Source: Desulfovibrio desulfuricans
GTDB taxonomy: Bacteria > Desulfobacterota > Desulfovibrionia > Desulfovibrionales > Desulfovibrionaceae
Direction: 5' to 3'
Length of the DNA stretch: 64,000 nucleotides
Assembly: GCF_004801255.1 (NCBI RefSeq)
Contig: NZ_CP036295.1
Coordinates: forward strand, 426,001 to 490,000
Position numbers and translations under genes: made by a program. Numbering within the stretch: the stretch's first letter is position 1; each line of letters starts with the position of its first letter. Below are positions 51,745 through 60,788 of the stretch, piece after piece. Under the pieces are notes generated by a model. It made no database searches. It saw only the letters and a list, made by a program, of their open reading frames with translations, and was not told where the DNA came from.

Positions 51745-52008
51745 TTAAATGGTGCTCTTTTTCTTGACGCCAGAATCGTGCGTCGCGGTGTAGATGAGCA
51801 GGGCCATCTGGCGGGCGCGCTTGATTTCGCGGGTCAGCAGGCGCTGGTGGTGTGCGCAGGTGCCGGTGATGCGGCGGGCAATGATCTTGCCGCGCTCGGT
51901 GACGAAGTCGCGCAGGATGTCGGCACGCTTGTAATCCAGGGGCAGGTCCTTGTCGGCGCAGAAGCGGCAAAACTTGCGGCGCGGAGCAAATTTTTTCTTA
52001 AAAGCCAT
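51745..52008 (-). CDS. rpsR: 30S ribosomal protein S18
   Basis: The 87-residue protein has the S18 signature [20 protein letters not shown] and [15 protein letters not shown] [14 protein letters not shown], and retains the N-terminal cysteines (FCRFCADK) of the zinc-type S18. GGAGG lies upstream of ATG 52008, one base after the rpsF stop. Confidence 0.97.
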   Translation of the reverse strand: MAFKKKFAPRRKFCRFCADKDLPLDYKRADILRDFVTERGKIIARRITGTCAHHQRLLTREIKRARQMALLIYTATHDSGVKKKSTI

Positions 52009-52009
52009 G

Positions 52010-52318
52010 TTAGGCAACCTCCCCGGCCACTTCGTCGGCCAGCTTGACGGTCACGAACTTGAAGATGCCGTCGGTTATGCGCACGTTGCGTTCCAGCTCG
52101 GCGATAAGCTCAGCCGGAGCCTGGTACACCAGGCGCACATAAAAGCCGCGCATCAGTTTGCGCACCGGGTAGGCGAGATCGCGCATGCCCCAATTGTCCA
52201 CTTCCACCATGACGCCCTTTTCACGCTCGATGATCGCGGTAAGGACAGAGATGATGCCCTCGCGATTTTCGGCGGAAAGCTCCGGGGAAAGGAGCAGTAG
52301 GGTTTCAAATTTCCGCAT
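52010..52318 (-). CDS. rpsF: 30S ribosomal protein S6
   Basis: The 102-residue protein begins [20 protein letters not shown] and has [20 protein letters not shown], the conserved S6 stretch contacting S18. AAAAGGAG precedes ATG 52318. No ssb or priB lies between rpsF and rpsR, unlike many bacteria. A strong promoter is at 52378-52406. I did not see a convincing S6:S18 leader motif in the 50-base leader. Confidence 0.96.
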   Translation of the reverse strand: MRKFETLLLLSPELSAENREGIISVLTAIIEREKGVMVEVDNWGMRDLAYPVRKLMRGFYVRLVYQAPAELIAELERNVRITDGIFKFVTVKLADEVAGEVA

Positions 52319-52377
52319 CGGTTTTCTCCTTTTGGATTGGCAGCCCACGCCACACAGGGCGCGAGCAAGGAACGAGT

Positions 52378-52406
52378 CTTATACGTCCGGCAAATGGGCC
52401 TGTCAA
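52378..52406 (-). promoter_or_regulatory. Sigma-70 promoter of rpsF-rpsR-rplI-dnaB
   Basis: On the minus strand TTGACA (52401-52406) and TATAAG (52378-52383) have a 17-base spacer. The start near 52371 leaves a 53-base leader with a GCGCC/GGCGT hairpin. Confidence 0.88.
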
Positions 52407-52428
52407 GCCAAAATTTGGCGCAGGCCGG

Positions 52429-53580
52429 TTAGCCGTAGACGCGAGGGTTCATCCCCCCGAAAAGACACAGCACTTCGTATGATATGGTTCCCAGCGCGTC
52501 GGCCATATCCTGCGGGGTGACCGGGGTCTGGCCGGGGTCTGCCGGGCCGCCCACAAGCCATGCCGTGTCGCCCACGCGCACCTGTGGGATATTGGTCACG
52601 TCGGCCATGATCATGCCCATGCACACCCGGCCCACCTGCGGGACGCGGCGGCCATTGACAAGCATGGCCGTGCGGGTGGAGAGCGCGCGGTTGAAGGCAG
52701 TGGCGTAGCCTATGGCCACCACCGCTACCACCGAGGGCTTTTGCGCGGTAAACAGACGGCCGTACGACACGCTCTGCCCTTCGGCGAGCTGCCGCACTTC
52801 AATGACAGGCGCGCTGACGCTCATGGCCCACTCAAGGCCCAGCTTTGCGCCCTTGTCCTCCCAGGTTGTCCCTGTAAATGGGTTGCCGCCGTAAAGCGAG
52901 ATGCCGGGGCGGCATACTTCGAAGTGCGCTTCGGGCCTGCCGATGGTGCCCGCCGTGTTGCACAGCGAGCGCTCAATCTCGGGAAAAACCTCGCGCAGCG
53001 CGTCGGACATGGCGGTAAAGCGGCGCACCTGTTCCTGCGTATAGGCCTCCTGCTCGGGCATGTCGGCGCAGGAAAAATGCGAGATGACCATGGCTGGCTC
53101 TATGCCCTGGATGCTGCGCAGGCGGTCGATGACCTGCGGCAGTTCTTTTTGCGAAAACCCAAGGCGGCCCATGCCTGTTTCGCACTTGATGGCCACGCGC
53201 AGCGTACGTCCTGCATGGCAGTGGGCCGCCGCGCGTTCGAGCTGGTCAAAGTTGCCCACCACCGGGGTCAACCCCTGCATGACGGCTCCCTGCCAGTCCA
53301 CATCGGTAAGCGCCCCCAGCAGCGGCACAATGGTTTGCCGCAACCCTGCGTCGCGCAGGGCCATGGCTTCGGAAACCGTGCCCACGGCAAAGCGCCGCGC
53401 ACCGGCATCGGACAGCACGCGGGCCACCGGCACAAGGCCGTGGCCGTAAGCGTCGGACTTGATAACCGGCATAAGCGCATGGGCCTCGCCCATGCGGCCA
53501 AAATTGCGGCGGATGGCGCCAAGATCAATGTGGCACAGCGAAGGTGAAAAGGTGCAATCGCTCACAGGGAATTCCCTCAT
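52429..53580 (-). CDS. alr: Alanine racemase
   Basis: Alr interconverts L- and D-alanine for peptidoglycan with PLP. The 383-residue protein has the PLP lysine in [18 protein letters not shown], and the catalytic tyrosine region [20 protein letters not shown] in the C-terminal domain, followed by [17 protein letters not shown]. The start is ATG 53580 with no ribosome site, or GTG 53565 with GAGGG eight bases ahead; both give a full enzyme. Confidence 0.93.
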   Translation of the reverse strand: MREFPVSDCTFSPSLCHIDLGAIRRNFGRMGEAHALMPVIKSDAYGHGLVPVARVLSDAGARRFAVGTVSEAMALRDAGLRQTIVPLLGALTDVDWQGAVMQGLTPVVGNFDQLERAAAHCHAGRTLRVAIKCETGMGRLGFSQKELPQVIDRLRSIQGIEPAMVISHFSCADMPEQEAYTQEQVRRFTAMSDALREVFPEIERSLCNTAGTIGRPEAHFEVCRPGISLYGGNPFTGTTWEDKGAKLGLEWAMSVSAPVIEVRQLAEGQSVSYGRLFTAQKPSVVAVVAIGYATAFNRALSTRTAMLVNGRRVPQVGRVCMGMIMADVTNIPQVRVGDTAWLVGGPADPGQTPVTPQDMADALGTISYEVLCLFGGMNPRVYG

Positions 53581-53829
53581 TTGAACTTTGCTGAAGGACG
53601 CTCAGCGCGGCTGACCGCGCGCCGCTCATGGCGGCAACGGGGGGCCGCCCGTCCATTGCGCTCCCCCCGGCGCAACGGCCCCGGCCCCTGCGCACAACAC
53701 CCTACGATGAAAGGCCGCAACTTTAGCAACATTGCCCAAAAGGCACAACAATTTGCCGCAGGCAGGCCTTGCCCGGCCATTTGCGGCCCCCTCTTGCGCA
53801 GGGCGGCGCTTGCAGATAGTGTGCGCGGC

Positions 53830-54969
53830 ATGTCGCAAACCGTATTTACCATCGAACATACCGACGGAGCCGCCCGCGCGGGCGTGCTGCGAACGGCTCA
53901 TGGCGCTATCCCCACGCCTATTTTTATGCCCGTGGGAACCGTGGGCTCGGTCAAGGCGCTTGCGCCGGACGATCTGGCCGCCATTGGCGCGCCCATCATC
54001 CTGGGCAATACCTATCACCTTTACCTGCGCCCCGGCGACGAGCTGGTGCACCGGCGCGGGGGGCTGCACAAGTTTGCCTCCTGGCCCGGCTCCATCCTTA
54101 CGGACAGCGGCGGCTTTCAGGTATTCAGCCTGAGCTCGCTGCGCAAAATCCGCGAGGAGGGGGTGGAGTTTCGCTCGCATCTCGACGGTTCAAAACATCT
54201 GTTCACGCCAGAAAAGGTGCTGGAAATACAGCGTAATCTTGATTCGGACATCATGATGGTGCTGGACGAATGCGTGCCCTTTGGCGCGGATTACGACTAT
54301 ACGGAAAAATCCCTGGCGCTCACCACGCGCTGGGCACGGCGCGCCATTGAAGCCTACCCGCCAGGCTCAGCGCACAATCTGCTGTTTGGCATCACGCAGG
54401 GCGGTTTTTACAAAGACTTGCGCGAGCGCTCGGTCAGCGAACTGTGCGGGATGGATTTTGACGGTTTTGCCATTGGCGGCCTCTCTGTGGGCGAGCCAAA
54501 AGACAAGATGTACGACCTGCTGTACCACACGGCCCCGCTGCTGCCCGGCGCAAAGCCGCGTTACCTCATGGGCGTGGGCACGCCGCTGGATATTGTTACG
54601 GGCATCCATGCAGGCGTCGACATGTTCGACTGCGTGCTGCCCACCCGCAATGCCCGCAACGGCACGCTGTACACGTCGCTTGGCAAGATCAACATCAAGC
54701 GTCGCGAGTTTGCGGAGGACGACGGCCCTCTGGACCCCAACTGCCGCTGCTACGCCTGCCGCAACTTTTCGCGGGCCTATCTGCGGCATCTGTACGCCAG
54801 CCAGGAGCTGCTGTCGTTCCGGCTCAACTCGCTGCACAACCTGACCTATTATCTCGATCTGGCGCGCAACGCCCGTCAGGCCATTGTGGAAGGCCGTTTT
54901 ACGGATTTTTTGGCAAAAATTACGGCCCTGTATCCGGACGAAGCCGCGCGCGCGGCTGCTGGCGCATAA
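53830..54969 (+). CDS. tgt: tRNA-guanine transglycosylase
   Basis: Tgt exchanges G34 for preQ1 in tRNAs with GUN anticodons, on the path to queuosine. The 379-residue protein has [33 protein letters not shown] (catalytic Asp), [32 protein letters not shown] (nucleophile Asp region FDCVLPTR) and zinc ligands in [17 protein letters not shown]. The ATG at 53830 begins the conserved region; upstream frames to 53581 are not convincing. A transporter for queuosine precursors lies 470 bases away on the opposite strand. Confidence 0.95.
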   Translation: MSQTVFTIEHTDGAARAGVLRTAHGAIPTPIFMPVGTVGSVKALAPDDLAAIGAPIILGNTYHLYLRPGDELVHRRGGLHKFASWPGSILTDSGGFQVFSLSSLRKIREEGVEFRSHLDGSKHLFTPEKVLEIQRNLDSDIMMVLDECVPFGADYDYTEKSLALTTRWARRAIEAYPPGSAHNLLFGITQGGFYKDLRERSVSELCGMDFDGFAIGGLSVGEPKDKMYDLLYHTAPLLPGAKPRYLMGVGTPLDIVTGIHAGVDMFDCVLPTRNARNGTLYTSLGKINIKRREFAEDDGPLDPNCRCYACRNFSRAYLRHLYASQELLSFRLNSLHNLTYYLDLARNARQAIVEGRFTDFLAKITALYPDEAARAAAGA

Positions 54970-54990
54970 CTGCCGCCGATTTCGACCTGA

Positions 54991-55028
54991 AGCGGGGAGG
55001 GGACATGGTTTCTCCTTCCCGCTTTTTT
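54991..55028 (+). terminator. Intrinsic terminator of tgt
   Basis: AGCGGGGAGG (54991-55000) pairs with CCTTCCCGCT (55014-55023, one mismatch) and is followed by six T bases. It starts 21 bases after the stop. Confidence 0.82.
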
Positions 55029-55039
55029 ATTGGGGTGGG

Positions 55040-55318
55040 CTATCCGCCCTTGGCAATGCTCATGACCTGCTGCAACAGCTCGGTAAGATAGGGAATATTC
55101 ATGCTGATGATGCGGGCGAGAATTTTGTAGACCACAGCCAGCACTAGGGTTGCGCCAATGCTGAACCCAAGCCCTCTGGCAATGCCGGAGAGGAAGTTAA
55201 GCCACAGAATCTTGCCGGTTTTTTGCGACAGCTTCACGTATTCGGCCAGGCCCGCATTGTCCAGGCGCTGGAGCAAAAGCTCCGCCTGCGCCTGTTTTTC
55301 TTCGTACTGGGTGTCCAT
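55040..55318 (-). CDS. DUF5665-like small membrane protein
   Basis: From ATG 55318, with GGGAG seven bases upstream, the 92-residue protein has a charged N-terminal helix (YEEKQAQAELLLQRLDNAGL), then a hydrophobic segment (LNFLSGIARGLGFSIGATLV followed by LAVVYKILARI) and a short C-terminal helix. This matches the DUF5665 pattern, common in Firmicutes and Desulfovibrio and of unknown function. Confidence 0.75.
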   Translation of the reverse strand: MDTQYEEKQAQAELLLQRLDNAGLAEYVKLSQKTGKILWLNFLSGIARGLGFSIGATLVLAVVYKILARIISMNIPYLTELLQQVMSIAKGG

Positions 55319-55377
55319 GCACTCTCCCTTGCGTTGAAGGACGGCTGTGAGCCTATACGCAACACGCCCAAAAAACA

Positions 55378-55409
55378 AAAACCCCGCGATGACGCCATCG
55401 CGGGGTTTT
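55378..55409. terminator. 14-bp perfect terminator hairpin
   Basis: AAAACCCCGCGATG (55378-55391) pairs with CATCGCGGGGTTTT (55396-55409) with a four-base loop. The A/T ends let it act in both directions; it lies after the queuosine-precursor transporter gene on the minus strand. Confidence 0.9.
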
Positions 55410-55440
55410 GCATGCGGGGCAAGGCCCGTTGCTCATACGC

Positions 55441-55941
55441 TCAGGCCTGCAAATGTTCAGGTGCGTATCCGCGCTGCTCGCGGCGGCGCACCAGCCAGAA
55501 AACCAGCAGCGACCCCGCCAGCTTGCTCAGGCTCATGGTTGCAACCGACCACGGCGTGGCAATGCCGATCATGCCCAAAAAGACGATGCTGTCGAGCGGC
55601 GCGCCCACAATGCTCGATATGAGGATGCGCTGCGAAAAGGGGCGGCGCGTGAAGGTGTATACCGTCCAGTCGCCCAGCTCGCCCACGGCAAAGGCGGCGG
55701 CGCTGGCAAGCGCCAGCTGCGGGCTGGCCATAAACCAGCTGACCACGCAGCCCGCCAGCATGCCCCAGAGCACATGATGCCCCACGCGGCGCTGCGCAAA
55801 GTCGCGCACCACAAAAATGAAGCCCACGATGAGCGAAAGGGGCGCCCACATTTCGCCATTGGGCAGGGGTATGAGGGGGGTAACCGTAAAGGCAAAGTTA
55901 ACGCCAACAATAAGTGCAATGTAGGTAAATAGGCTGAGCAT
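55441..55941 (-). CDS. yhhQ: Queuosine-precursor transporter (VUT/YhhQ family)
   Basis: Proteins of this family carry preQ0 or preQ1 across the inner membrane. The 166-residue protein has six hydrophobic segments (YIALIVGVNFAFTVTPLIPL at the start, VGHHVLWGMLAGCVVSWFMA in the middle, IGIATPWSVATMSLSKLAGS late) and the family-like ALASAAAFAVGELGDWTVYT with the acidic residues. The start is uncertain: ATG 55941 or 55959, with longer frames lacking a membrane-compatible N-terminus. It is convergent with tgt, which uses the imported base. Confidence 0.85.
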   Translation of the reverse strand: MLSLFTYIALIVGVNFAFTVTPLIPLPNGEMWAPLSLIVGFIFVVRDFAQRRVGHHVLWGMLAGCVVSWFMASPQLALASAAAFAVGELGDWTVYTFTRRPFSQRILISSIVGAPLDSIVFLGMIGIATPWSVATMSLSKLAGSLLVFWLVRRREQRGYAPEHLQA

Positions 55942-56348
55942 GGGCGCGAGACTAAGCATTGGCGCGGCTATAGTCAAGTTGGCGTATCCGGGGCAGCCGT
56001 ATTTTTGCCGTAAAAATACATAATATGGTGCGCCGGTTGCGCGCGGCGGGCAGCCGCGCATGCGGCGCGCGCGCGTTGCATGGCGGGGCTGCGTCTTGAC
56101 CCCGGAGCGTGGATGTGGGACAGAAGGCCAGTTATAGTATGTTTATAGAGTAAGGTTTACTCTGATTGTGCCGGGCAAGTGCGCGAACCCCCATGCCCTC
56201 CCGAACGCGGAAGCGCAATTTTCTTTATGATGTTAGCCCGTTTAGGGCGGCTTTTGGCGTGTTTGCGCGCACGCGCCCAGCAAATTACCAAGTAGTATTC
56301 CGTCGCTGAGCGACGGTAGAGGCTGGATGCTTCCAGCCGGGAGAAAGA
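55942..56348. other. Intergenic region between yhhQ and era
   Basis: No gene is seen. The region is locally AT-rich around 56130-56160 (TATAGTATGTTTATAGAGTAAGG), a likely promoter zone for era, and ends in two hairpins before the era ribosome site. The rest (56040-56110) is GC-rich and repetitive in GCGCG. Confidence 0.5.
56300..56338 (+). promoter_or_regulatory. Two adjacent hairpins in the era leader
   Basis: CCGTCGC-TGA-GCGACGG (56300-56316) and GGCTGG-ATGCTT-CCAGCC (56321-56338) lie four bases apart, immediately before the GGGAGA ribosome site of era. They could set translation efficiency or be a protein-binding site. Confidence 0.5.
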
Positions 56349-57272
56349 ATGTCGGACCAGAACTTTCGTTGCGGTTGGGTGGCGCTCATGGGGCCGCCCA
56401 ATGCGGGCAAATCCACCCTGCTCAACGCCCTGCTCGGCCAAAAGGTCACCATTGTCACGCCCAAGCCGCAGACAACGCGCAACCAGATTGTGGGCATCCT
56501 TACGGACGAAAAAGCCCAGGTTGTCTTTATGGATACGCCTGGTCTCGCCCAGGTGCGCGGCAGGTTGAGCAAAACCATGCTCCAGGCCGTGTGGCAAAGC
56601 CTTGCCCAGGCCGAAGTCATCATGCCTGTGCTCGATGCGCACCTGTACATCCGTCATCCGGAATTTCTGGAGCGCGACCTCGCGCCTCTGGCCAAGGCTC
56701 TGTCCAGCGACGAGCGGCCCATGATCGTGGTGGTCAACAAGGTGGATCTGTTTTCTGACAAAAGCCGCATGCTGCCGCTGCTGACCCGTCTGAGCGAAAT
56801 GTGGCCCCATGCGGAAATTTTTCCCACCTCGGCGCTGAACAAGGACGGCCTGCCGGATCTGGCGCGCCTTATCCGCTCCAAGCTGCCCGTTGCGCCCGCG
56901 CAGTTCCCCGAAGACCAGATTTCAACCGCGCCTATGCGTTTTATGACTGCAGAAATCGTGCGCGAAAAGCTGTTTTTGCACCTGCGTCAGGAAGTGCCGT
57001 ACTCCGTGGCTGTTGACGTGGAAAGCTGGGAGGAGGACGAAGAGCGCGGCCAGACGGTCATCCATGCCGTCATCTACGTGGGGCGGCCCATGCACAAGGC
57101 CATGGTTATTGGCCGCGCGGGCGCGTCCATCAAGCAGATAGGCATTGAGGCCCGCATGGAAATTCAGGACCTGGTGGGCGGCAAGGTACACCTTGAGCTG
57201 TGGGTCAAGGTGCGCGAACACTGGACTGAAGACGCGGCCTTTTTGCGCGAGATGGGCCTGATGGCGGAGTAG
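56349..57272 (+). CDS. era: GTPase Era
   Basis: Era is a GTPase that binds 16S rRNA during 30S assembly. The 307-residue protein has G1 [17 protein letters not shown]3 DTPGLAQ, G4 NKVD near residue 133 and the C-terminal KH domain with [20 protein letters not shown]. The start is preceded by GGGAGAAAG. It is followed two bases later by yggS. Confidence 0.96.
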   Translation: MSDQNFRCGWVALMGPPNAGKSTLLNALLGQKVTIVTPKPQTTRNQIVGILTDEKAQVVFMDTPGLAQVRGRLSKTMLQAVWQSLAQAEVIMPVLDAHLYIRHPEFLERDLAPLAKALSSDERPMIVVVNKVDLFSDKSRMLPLLTRLSEMWPHAEIFPTSALNKDGLPDLARLIRSKLPVAPAQFPEDQISTAPMRFMTAEIVREKLFLHLRQEVPYSVAVDVESWEEDEERGQTVIHAVIYVGRPMHKAMVIGRAGASIKQIGIEARMEIQDLVGGKVHLELWVKVREHWTEDAAFLREMGLMAE

Positions 57273-57274
57273 TC

Positions 57275-58003
57275 ATGGGCGATACACTGCTGCAAGAGCG
57301 TTACGCGCGCGTGCTCGACCGTCTGGATGCGGCCTGCGCAGCCGCCGGGCGGTCACGCCAGGGCGTGAAGCTCATTGCCGTGTCAAAGCTGCATCCGGCG
57401 GAATCCCTGGCCGTAGTGGCCGCCGCCGGGCAGATTGATTTTGGCGAAAATTATGTTCAGGAAGCGCTGCAAAAACGGCAGTACCTTGCTGCAAACCCGG
57501 ACACCGCACGCCAGTGCGCAGGCATCCGCTGGCATATGATCGGGCATGTGCAAAGCCGCAAGGCCCCGCTGGTGGCGGGGGCTTTCAGCCTTGTGCATAC
57601 TCTTGATTCGCGCAAGCTTGCCGACGCCATGGAGCGGCGGCTGGTCGAGGGCGGTTTGCGTCAGCCTGTGCTCTTTGAGGTAAATGTTGGGGGCGAATCG
57701 CAAAAATCTGGTGTGATGCCTGCAGATTTGCCGCAATTGGCCGATTATGTACTTGAGCATTGTCCGCATCTCGACGTGCAGGGTCTTATGTGCCTGCCCC
57801 CGGTGTTTGACGCGGGCGATGCAGCGCGGCCTCATTTTGCCCTGTTGCGGGAGCTGCGCGACGCGTTGCGCACCCGCCTGGGGTTGCCGTTGCCCGAGCT
57901 TTCCATGGGCATGAGCGGCGATTTTGAAGGCGCTGTGGCCGAAGGGGCCACCATGGTGCGCATAGGCACGGATATTTTTGGGCCGCGTCCTGCCAAGATG
58001 TAA
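57275..58003 (+). CDS. yggS: YggS/PLPBP-family pyridoxal-phosphate homeostasis protein
   Basis: The protein binds PLP without known catalysis and buffers vitamin B6. The 242-residue protein has GVKLIAVSKLHPAESLAVVA (PLP lysine K in VSK), DFGENYVQEAL and the C-terminal LSMGMSGDFEGAVAEGATMV, the phosphate-binding loop. The stop is five bases before the sigma-54 promoter of the fli genes. Confidence 0.95.
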   Translation: MGDTLLQERYARVLDRLDAACAAAGRSRQGVKLIAVSKLHPAESLAVVAAAGQIDFGENYVQEALQKRQYLAANPDTARQCAGIRWHMIGHVQSRKAPLVAGAFSLVHTLDSRKLADAMERRLVEGGLRQPVLFEVNVGGESQKSGVMPADLPQLADYVLEHCPHLDVQGLMCLPPVFDAGDAARPHFALLRELRDALRTRLGLPLPELSMGMSGDFEGAVAEGATMVRIGTDIFGPRPAKM

Positions 58004-58008
58004 TGATT

Positions 58009-58024
58009 TGGCACAAAGCCTGCT
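58009..58024 (+). promoter_or_regulatory. Sigma-54 promoter for fliL operon
   Basis: TGGCACAAAGCCTGCT has the -24 TGGCAC and the -12 TGC with GG (58010-58011) and GC (58022-58023) exactly 10 bases apart. Transcription would start near 58034, about 44 bases before fliL. Flagellar genes are commonly sigma-54 dependent. Confidence 0.65.
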
Positions 58025-58077
58025 ATAAAGGCTTGAGCGGTTCGCGTTTTTGACCCCACAATATCGGTGGAGTGCAT

Positions 58078-58734
58078 ATGGCGGCCAAAGAAAAAGAAGC
58101 AAAGGCCCTGCCTGAAGGGCAGGCGGAAAATCCCAAAAAGCCATCCAGGATCAAGCGCATCGTCATTATTTTGGCGATCCTGCTCATTACCCTGACCGGT
58201 GCTGGCAGCGGCGCTTACTGGTGGTTTTTTATCCGCACGCCCTCTGTGGCAAACTCTGCGGCGCAGGACAGCGCTGCGGGCGATGCCGCAGGCAAGGGGG
58301 CGGCGGGGCAGCCCGGTGCTGCGGGCGCTGGCAATGCTGGCGGCGGCTCGGGCCACGGCGGCGCGGCTGGAGCTGGCAATGCTGGCGGCGCGGGTGATGC
58401 GCGCATTGAACGGCAAAGCGATTTGCCGCGCAACGGCGGGCAGGTGCTGCCCTTGCCTGCCATTACTGTAAATATTTCCGACCCCTCCGGGCGGCGCTAC
58501 CTCAAGCTGGGCATGGAGGTCGAGGTCAACTCCGATGTTTCCGCCGCATTGCAGGCCAACAGCGCCAAAATACGCGACGCCATCATCATGCTGCTGGCGG
58601 GCAAGACATACGGCGACATTTCGTCGCCTGACGGCAAGGTGCTGCTGAAGGCGGAGGTGGCCTCCCGGCTCAACCAGATTTTGGGAGCGCAAAGGATCAT
58701 ACGCGTATATTTTACCGACTTTGTTGTTGAGTGA
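58078..58734 (+). CDS. fliL: Flagellar basal-body-associated protein FliL
   Basis: FliL is a single-pass inner-membrane protein that strengthens torque generation around the stator. The 218-residue protein has a basic cytoplasmic N-terminus, one membrane helix (IVIILAILLITLTGAGSG), a Gly/Ala-rich linker (about residues 65-110), and the periplasmic domain PAITVNISDPSGRRYLKLGM, then ILGAQRIIRVYFTDFVVE at the end. GGAG precedes ATG 58078. It heads the fliL-N-O-P-Q run. Confidence 0.92.
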   Translation: MAAKEKEAKALPEGQAENPKKPSRIKRIVIILAILLITLTGAGSGAYWWFFIRTPSVANSAAQDSAAGDAAGKGAAGQPGAAGAGNAGGGSGHGGAAGAGNAGGAGDARIERQSDLPRNGGQVLPLPAITVNISDPSGRRYLKLGMEVEVNSDVSAALQANSAKIRDAIIMLLAGKTYGDISSPDGKVLLKAEVASRLNQILGAQRIIRVYFTDFVVE

Positions 58735-58889
58735 CCGGCGCAAACCGGTGCGGGGCCTCGATGCCCGGCCCTGCCTGCCGCCATTTCAATAGGCAGTTTT
58801 GACGGCTGCGCCCCGTTGGGGCACGGCCTTTCCGCAACGCAGGCGGGATGTTCCCGCCGCGCGTAACGGAAGAGAGAACGAGGTGACCT

Positions 58890-59510
58890 ATGTCGCAGGA
58901 AGACCAGGAAGCTTTGGCAGCCCAGTGGGCCGCACAGCTGGAAGATGAGGCCAATGCCGCCGATCCCGCCGCAGCCGTACCCGCAGCCGGTGCCGCGCCT
59001 GCGCCCGCAAGTGCTGCCGCGCCCGCAAGTGCTGCCGCGCCCGCAGGTGCTGCCGCGCCCGCTGGCGGCGCTGTGGACGAGGCTGCTCTGGCCGCGCAGT
59101 GGGCCGAGTCTCTGGCGCAGGATGAAGAGGATAAGGGCCCTGCTTCGTTTGGCAGCGCCGGCGCTGCCGCCGGGCTTGGCGGTCATGCGGTGGACGCGCA
59201 TTTTCAGGATATGACTGAAATGGCCCGTCAGCCCAAGGACAACAAGCTCAAGCGCGAGCTGGATTTTATTCTGGATATTCCGCTGGACGTCTCCGCGGAG
59301 CTTGGCCGCACGCGGCTGCTCATCAACGAGCTGCTGCAGCTGGGTCAGGGCTCTGTGGTAGAGCTTAACAAGCTGGCTGGCGAACCCCTCGAGGTGTACG
59401 TCAACGGCAAGCTGGTGGCGCGTGGCGAGGCCGTGGTCATCAACGAAAAATTTGGCGTGCGCCTGACGGATATCATCAGCCCCATCGAAAGGGTGAAGCA
59501 GCTTGGCTAG
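58890..59510 (+). CDS. fliN: Flagellar motor switch protein FliN
   Basis: FliN is part of the C-ring switch. The 206-residue protein has a C-terminal SpoA domain (FILDIPLDVSAELGRTRLLI, LNKLAGEPLEVYVNGKLVAR, GVRLTDIISPIERVKQLG). The N-terminal 120 residues contain a duplicated short motif EALAAQWAAQLEDE (near residue 7) and EAALAAQWAESLAQDE (near 64), joined by an Ala/Pro linker. No fliM lies in this window. It overlaps fliO by eight bases. Confidence 0.93.
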   Translation: MSQEDQEALAAQWAAQLEDEANAADPAAAVPAAGAAPAPASAAAPASAAAPAGAAAPAGGAVDEAALAAQWAESLAQDEEDKGPASFGSAGAAAGLGGHAVDAHFQDMTEMARQPKDNKLKRELDFILDIPLDVSAELGRTRLLINELLQLGQGSVVELNKLAGEPLEVYVNGKLVARGEAVVINEKFGVRLTDIISPIERVKQLG

Positions 59511-59976
59511 CCTGCCTGTACTGCTGGCCGCTGCCGAGGGCGGGCTTTCGGGCAGCGCCGTGCGCGGCGCTGTGGGCTCTGCGGCGCAGGACGCCGCCAC
59601 AGCCATGGCCGAGCCAGCCTCTACGCTTGGGCAGTCGTCGCTGTCGTGGGGCAGCTATATTCAGGCCGTGGGCATACTGTTTTTGCTGGTGGCCTTGCTG
59701 TGGCTGGCGGTGTGGCTGGCGCGGCGTTTCGGCAAGTTCAATTTTTTGCCGCGTCCGGGGTCGCTGCCCCGCGACGCTCTGGTCATGGAGGCCCAGTTGC
59801 CGCTTGGGCCGCGAAAAGGCTTGATGGTGGTACGCTTCTTGAATAGAAGGTTGTTGCTGGGTGTTACAGACCAGCAGATTACCCTATTGACCGAGGAGCA
59901 GGCACAGCATGAGCCAGAGAACGCCGATTTCAAGCAGATCATGGACGAAGCCAGTCGCGGCGCTGGCGGCAGCTAG
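59503..59976 (+). CDS. fliO: Flagellar biosynthesis protein FliO
   Basis: FliO helps to assemble the export gate with FliP. The 157-residue protein has one membrane helix (YIQAVGILFLLVALLWLAVW) near residue 50 and the cytoplasmic core GPRKGLMVVRFLNRRLLLGV typical of FliO. The likely start is TTG 59503, inside the fliN stop region, with AGGGTG upstream. Its 3' end overlaps fliP by 68 bases. Confidence 0.87.
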   Translation: MASLPVLLAAAEGGLSGSAVRGAVGSAAQDAATAMAEPASTLGQSSLSWGSYIQAVGILFLLVALLWLAVWLARRFGKFNFLPRPGSLPRDALVMEAQLPLGPRKGLMVVRFLNRRLLLGVTDQQITLLTEEQAQHEPENADFKQIMDEASRGAGGS

Positions 59977-60688
59977 CCTTATTTCACTTTTTGCGCCGGT
60001 CGTGGCCCATGCGGCTCAGGATCTGGCCATGCCCACCATGCAGCTCACCCTGGCCGGGGGCGCGCAATCGCCCGAAAAGGTCTCGGTGCTGCTGGAAATT
60101 CTCTTTCTGCTCACCGTACTTTCGGTGGCTCCGGCCATCATGCTCACGGTCACCAGCTTTACCCGCATCATCATCGTATTCAGCTTTCTGCGGCAGGCCA
60201 TGGGCGTGCAGCAGCTGCCGCCCACGCAGATTCTTGCCAGCCTTGCCATTTTTATGACGGTGGTCATCATGTACCCCGTGGGCAAGCAGATCAACGACAC
60301 CGCCCTGCAACCCTATCTTGCGGAGCAGATCGACTACAAGGTGGCGCTCGACCGGGCGCAGGCCCCATTGCGCACCTTCATGTTCAAGCACACTCGTGAG
60401 AAAGACCTTTCGGTCTTTTATTCCATCAGCAAGATCGAGGCCCCCCGCACCAAGGAAGAAGTGCCCACCATGCTGCTGGCCGCCGCCTACGTCATCAGCG
60501 AGCTCAAAACCGCCTTTACCATCGGCTTTCTCATCTACATTCCATTTCTGGTGCTGGACATGGTTATTTCAAGTGTGCTGCTGGCCATGGGCATGATGAT
60601 GCTGCCGCCCATGATGGTGTCCATGCCCTTTAAGCTGCTGCTTTTTGTCATGGTGGACGGCTGGAACCTGCTGGTGGGCTCGCGGTGA
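59909..60688 (+). CDS. fliP: Flagellar export-gate protein FliP
   Basis: FliP builds the core of the type III export gate. The 259-residue protein has a cleavable-type N-terminus (VAALAAASLISLFAPVVAHA), then LLTVLSVAPAIMLTVTSFTR, FLRQAMGVQQLPPTQILASL and the late VLLAMGMMMLPPMMVSMPFK, all diagnostic. The ATG at 59909 is preceded by GAGGAG; it overlaps fliO by 68 bases, an unusually long overlap, but no later start in frame precedes the signal. Confidence 0.95.
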   Translation: MSQRTPISSRSWTKPVAALAAASLISLFAPVVAHAAQDLAMPTMQLTLAGGAQSPEKVSVLLEILFLLTVLSVAPAIMLTVTSFTRIIIVFSFLRQAMGVQQLPPTQILASLAIFMTVVIMYPVGKQINDTALQPYLAEQIDYKVALDRAQAPLRTFMFKHTREKDLSVFYSISKIEAPRTKEEVPTMLLAAAYVISELKTAFTIGFLIYIPFLVLDMVISSVLLAMGMMMLPPMMVSMPFKLLLFVMVDGWNLLVGSR

Positions 60689-60788
60689 ACAGCTTTTTGC
60701 TCTGACCGCAGTTGCGCGTTCAGCATTGGCCCGCTTTTTGCCTACAGACAAGCAAGATACTTACACCGTCATTTTTCAGGAGTTGCCC

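Noticed and set aside
52319..52371. S6:S18 ribosomal leader motif before rpsF
   Set aside because: The leader is short and has only one simple GC hairpin; the conserved CCG bulge arrangement could not be identified.
53581..53829. N-terminal extension of Tgt from 53581
   Set aside because: The added 83 residues are basic, low-complexity and unlike any Tgt; the conserved protein begins with [13 protein letters not shown] at 53830.
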